Of a stretch of DNA of 64,000 bases, positions 63,157 to 64,000 are shown piece after piece. A model generated the notes under the pieces. It saw only the letters and a program-made list of their open reading frames with translations, did not search any database and had not been told where the DNA came from. The position numbers and the translations under genes were made by a program. Origin of the DNA: Roseofilum acuticapitatum BLCC-M154 (GTDB lineage: Bacteria; Cyanobacteriota; Cyanobacteriia; Cyanobacteriales; Desertifilaceae); NCBI RefSeq assembly GCF_030068475.1, contig NZ_JAQOSP010000087.1:1-64000 (forward strand), given 5' to 3'. Position 1 is the first letter of the stretch. Every line of letters begins with the position of its first letter.

Positions 63157-64000
63157 GTGGGAAAACTGGTAGTTTTGGAGCTTGAAGGCAGTTTAAGCAC
63201 AGAGGGCTTTCGGGTACGGTTGCAAATTGGAGAGGACGGACAGCGCCCCGATCTGGATATATCCGGATACTTACCCTCAGAACCCGATCTCGCCCAATTA
63301 CTAGAAAGTCATTGGGTAGATAAGTATCGTCCTTTGGGACTGCCTAATCGGGGAATCAAGCCAAAAGGGATTAAATATGATGGAGTTCTGAATCGGATCA
63401 AAGAGTGCAAAGAATCGGGCGATCGCCTGTGCGATCGCCTCAATCAATGGCTCAGTTCTCCCGATTTTCGGGCGATCGACACTCAGATCCGCGAAAGACT
63501 CGATTATCGCGATCGCATCCGCTTCATTGTCCGTACCGACTGCAATGACTTGCACAAACTCCCCTGGCACAATTGGCAACTCCTATCCCGATACACCCAT
63601 GCCGAAATCTCCTTCAGCGATACCAACTTTAGGCGCTCCGATCCCCTCAGCACCACCCCACCCGGAAAAGTCAAAATTCTCGCCATCCTAGGACATAAAG
63701 AAGGCATCGACACCGACAAAGACCAGGAAATCCTCGACTCACTACCCAATGCAGAAGTCACCTTTCTCATCGAACCCAAACAAGCAGACATCAACGCCCA
63801 ACTCTGGGAACAACCCTGGGATATCCTCTTCTTTGCCGGCCACAGCGAAACCGACGGCGACACCGGTAAAATTTACATCAATCCCGACCAATACTTAACC
63901 GTCGATCAAATCTGGTATGGTTTGCGAAAAGCCGTCGCCCAAGGACTAAAACTCGCCATCTTCAACTCCTGTGACGGACTAGGACTCGCCCGCAAACTCG
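63157..64000 (+). CDS. CHAT-domain protease, 3' end beyond the window
   Basis: An open frame without a stop to the window end, so it is partial. From GTG 63157 (VGKLVVLELEGSLSTEGFRV) with AGGAGG eight bases upstream. Residues about 1-160 are an N-terminal domain typical of cyanobacterial CHAT proteins; from about 175 there is a caspase-like CHAT core: PGKVKILAILGHKEG, then the His motif in ILFFAGHSETDGDTGKIYIN and the Cys motif in LAIFNSCDGLGLARKL. CHAT proteases are used in defence and programmed-death pathways, usually with a separate or fused effector. What follows is not seen. Confidence 0.85.
   Translation, partial: MGKLVVLELEGSLSTEGFRVRLQIGEDGQRPDLDISGYLPSEPDLAQLLESHWVDKYRPLGLPNRGIKPKGIKYDGVLNRIKECKESGDRLCDRLNQWLSSPDFRAIDTQIRERLDYRDRIRFIVRTDCNDLHKLPWHNWQLLSRYTHAEISFSDTNFRRSDPLSTTPPGKVKILAILGHKEGIDTDKDQEILDSLPNAEVTFLIEPKQADINAQLWEQPWDILFFAGHSETDGDTGKIYINPDQYLTVDQIWYGLRKAVAQGLKLAIFNSCDGLGLARKL

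Overview
The window looks like chromosomal DNA of a filamentous, gas-vacuolate cyanobacterium. Evidence: many copies of the octamer GCGATCGC (HIP1), phosphoribulokinase, a phycobilisome-anchored ferredoxin-NADP reductase (petH), a CpcD-type linker, the cell-differentiation regulator hetR, gvpK, a Tic22 homologue and PEP-CTERM proteins. No heterocyst or nitrogen-fixation genes are present, so a non-heterocystous Oscillatoriales-like genome is my best guess; this is inference from gene content only.

Layout. 1-7.9 kb: uvrB, a GNRPV-repeat protein, a tandem pair of PEP-CTERM proteins (the second broken by an in-frame TGA), an SLH/cysteine-protease-like protein and an SH3 protein. 7.9-17.8 kb: purB, a receptor-type adenylate cyclase, tRNA-Ser(CGA), prmC, tic22-like, hetR and a secreted lyase-like protein. 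17.9-22.6 kb: an overlapping methyltransferase / polyprenyl-synthase-like pair, a TonB-like protein, cobI and a fossil of a kinase-WD40 gene. 22.6-31.6 kb: mlaE permease, a HepT/MntA toxin-antitoxin module between 22-bp direct repeats, feoA-feoB-feoC and TPR/transport genes. 31.8-37.5 kb: a GAF-like protein, an isocitrate/isopropylmalate dehydrogenase homologue, and a mosaic of Uma2, DUF6883, DUF4926, DUF433 and DUF2283 genes followed by an eroded second copy.

37.6-46 kb: smc, then a 4.2-kb AT-rich island bounded by a second copy of the last 32 codons of smc. The island holds a truncated O-antigen ligase, a minute PEP-CTERM protein and a degenerating family of duplicated unknown genes. 46-53 kb: valS, prk, a CpcD-like linker and petH. 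53-57.6 kb: a complete diversity-generating retroelement (DGR): a target protein (coiled coil, unknown domain, TPR, FGE/C-type-lectin-like domain) with a variable repeat at its 3' end, then avd, a reverse transcriptase and the template repeat. The 125-bp repeats align without gaps; 11 of 14 mismatches fall on template adenines, the signature of adenine-directed mutagenic retrohoming. 58-64 kb: a VapBC-like module between repeats, gvpK, a CAT-fold acetyltransferase, a solitary DNA methyltransferase, an aspartic protease and the start of a CHAT-domain protease running off the window.

The DGR is the most exciting system. The smc-tail-bounded island, the methyltransferase/prenyl-synthase pair and the two repeat-bounded toxin-antitoxin cassettes are the next most interesting. 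All calls come from reading the sequence; no database search was run.
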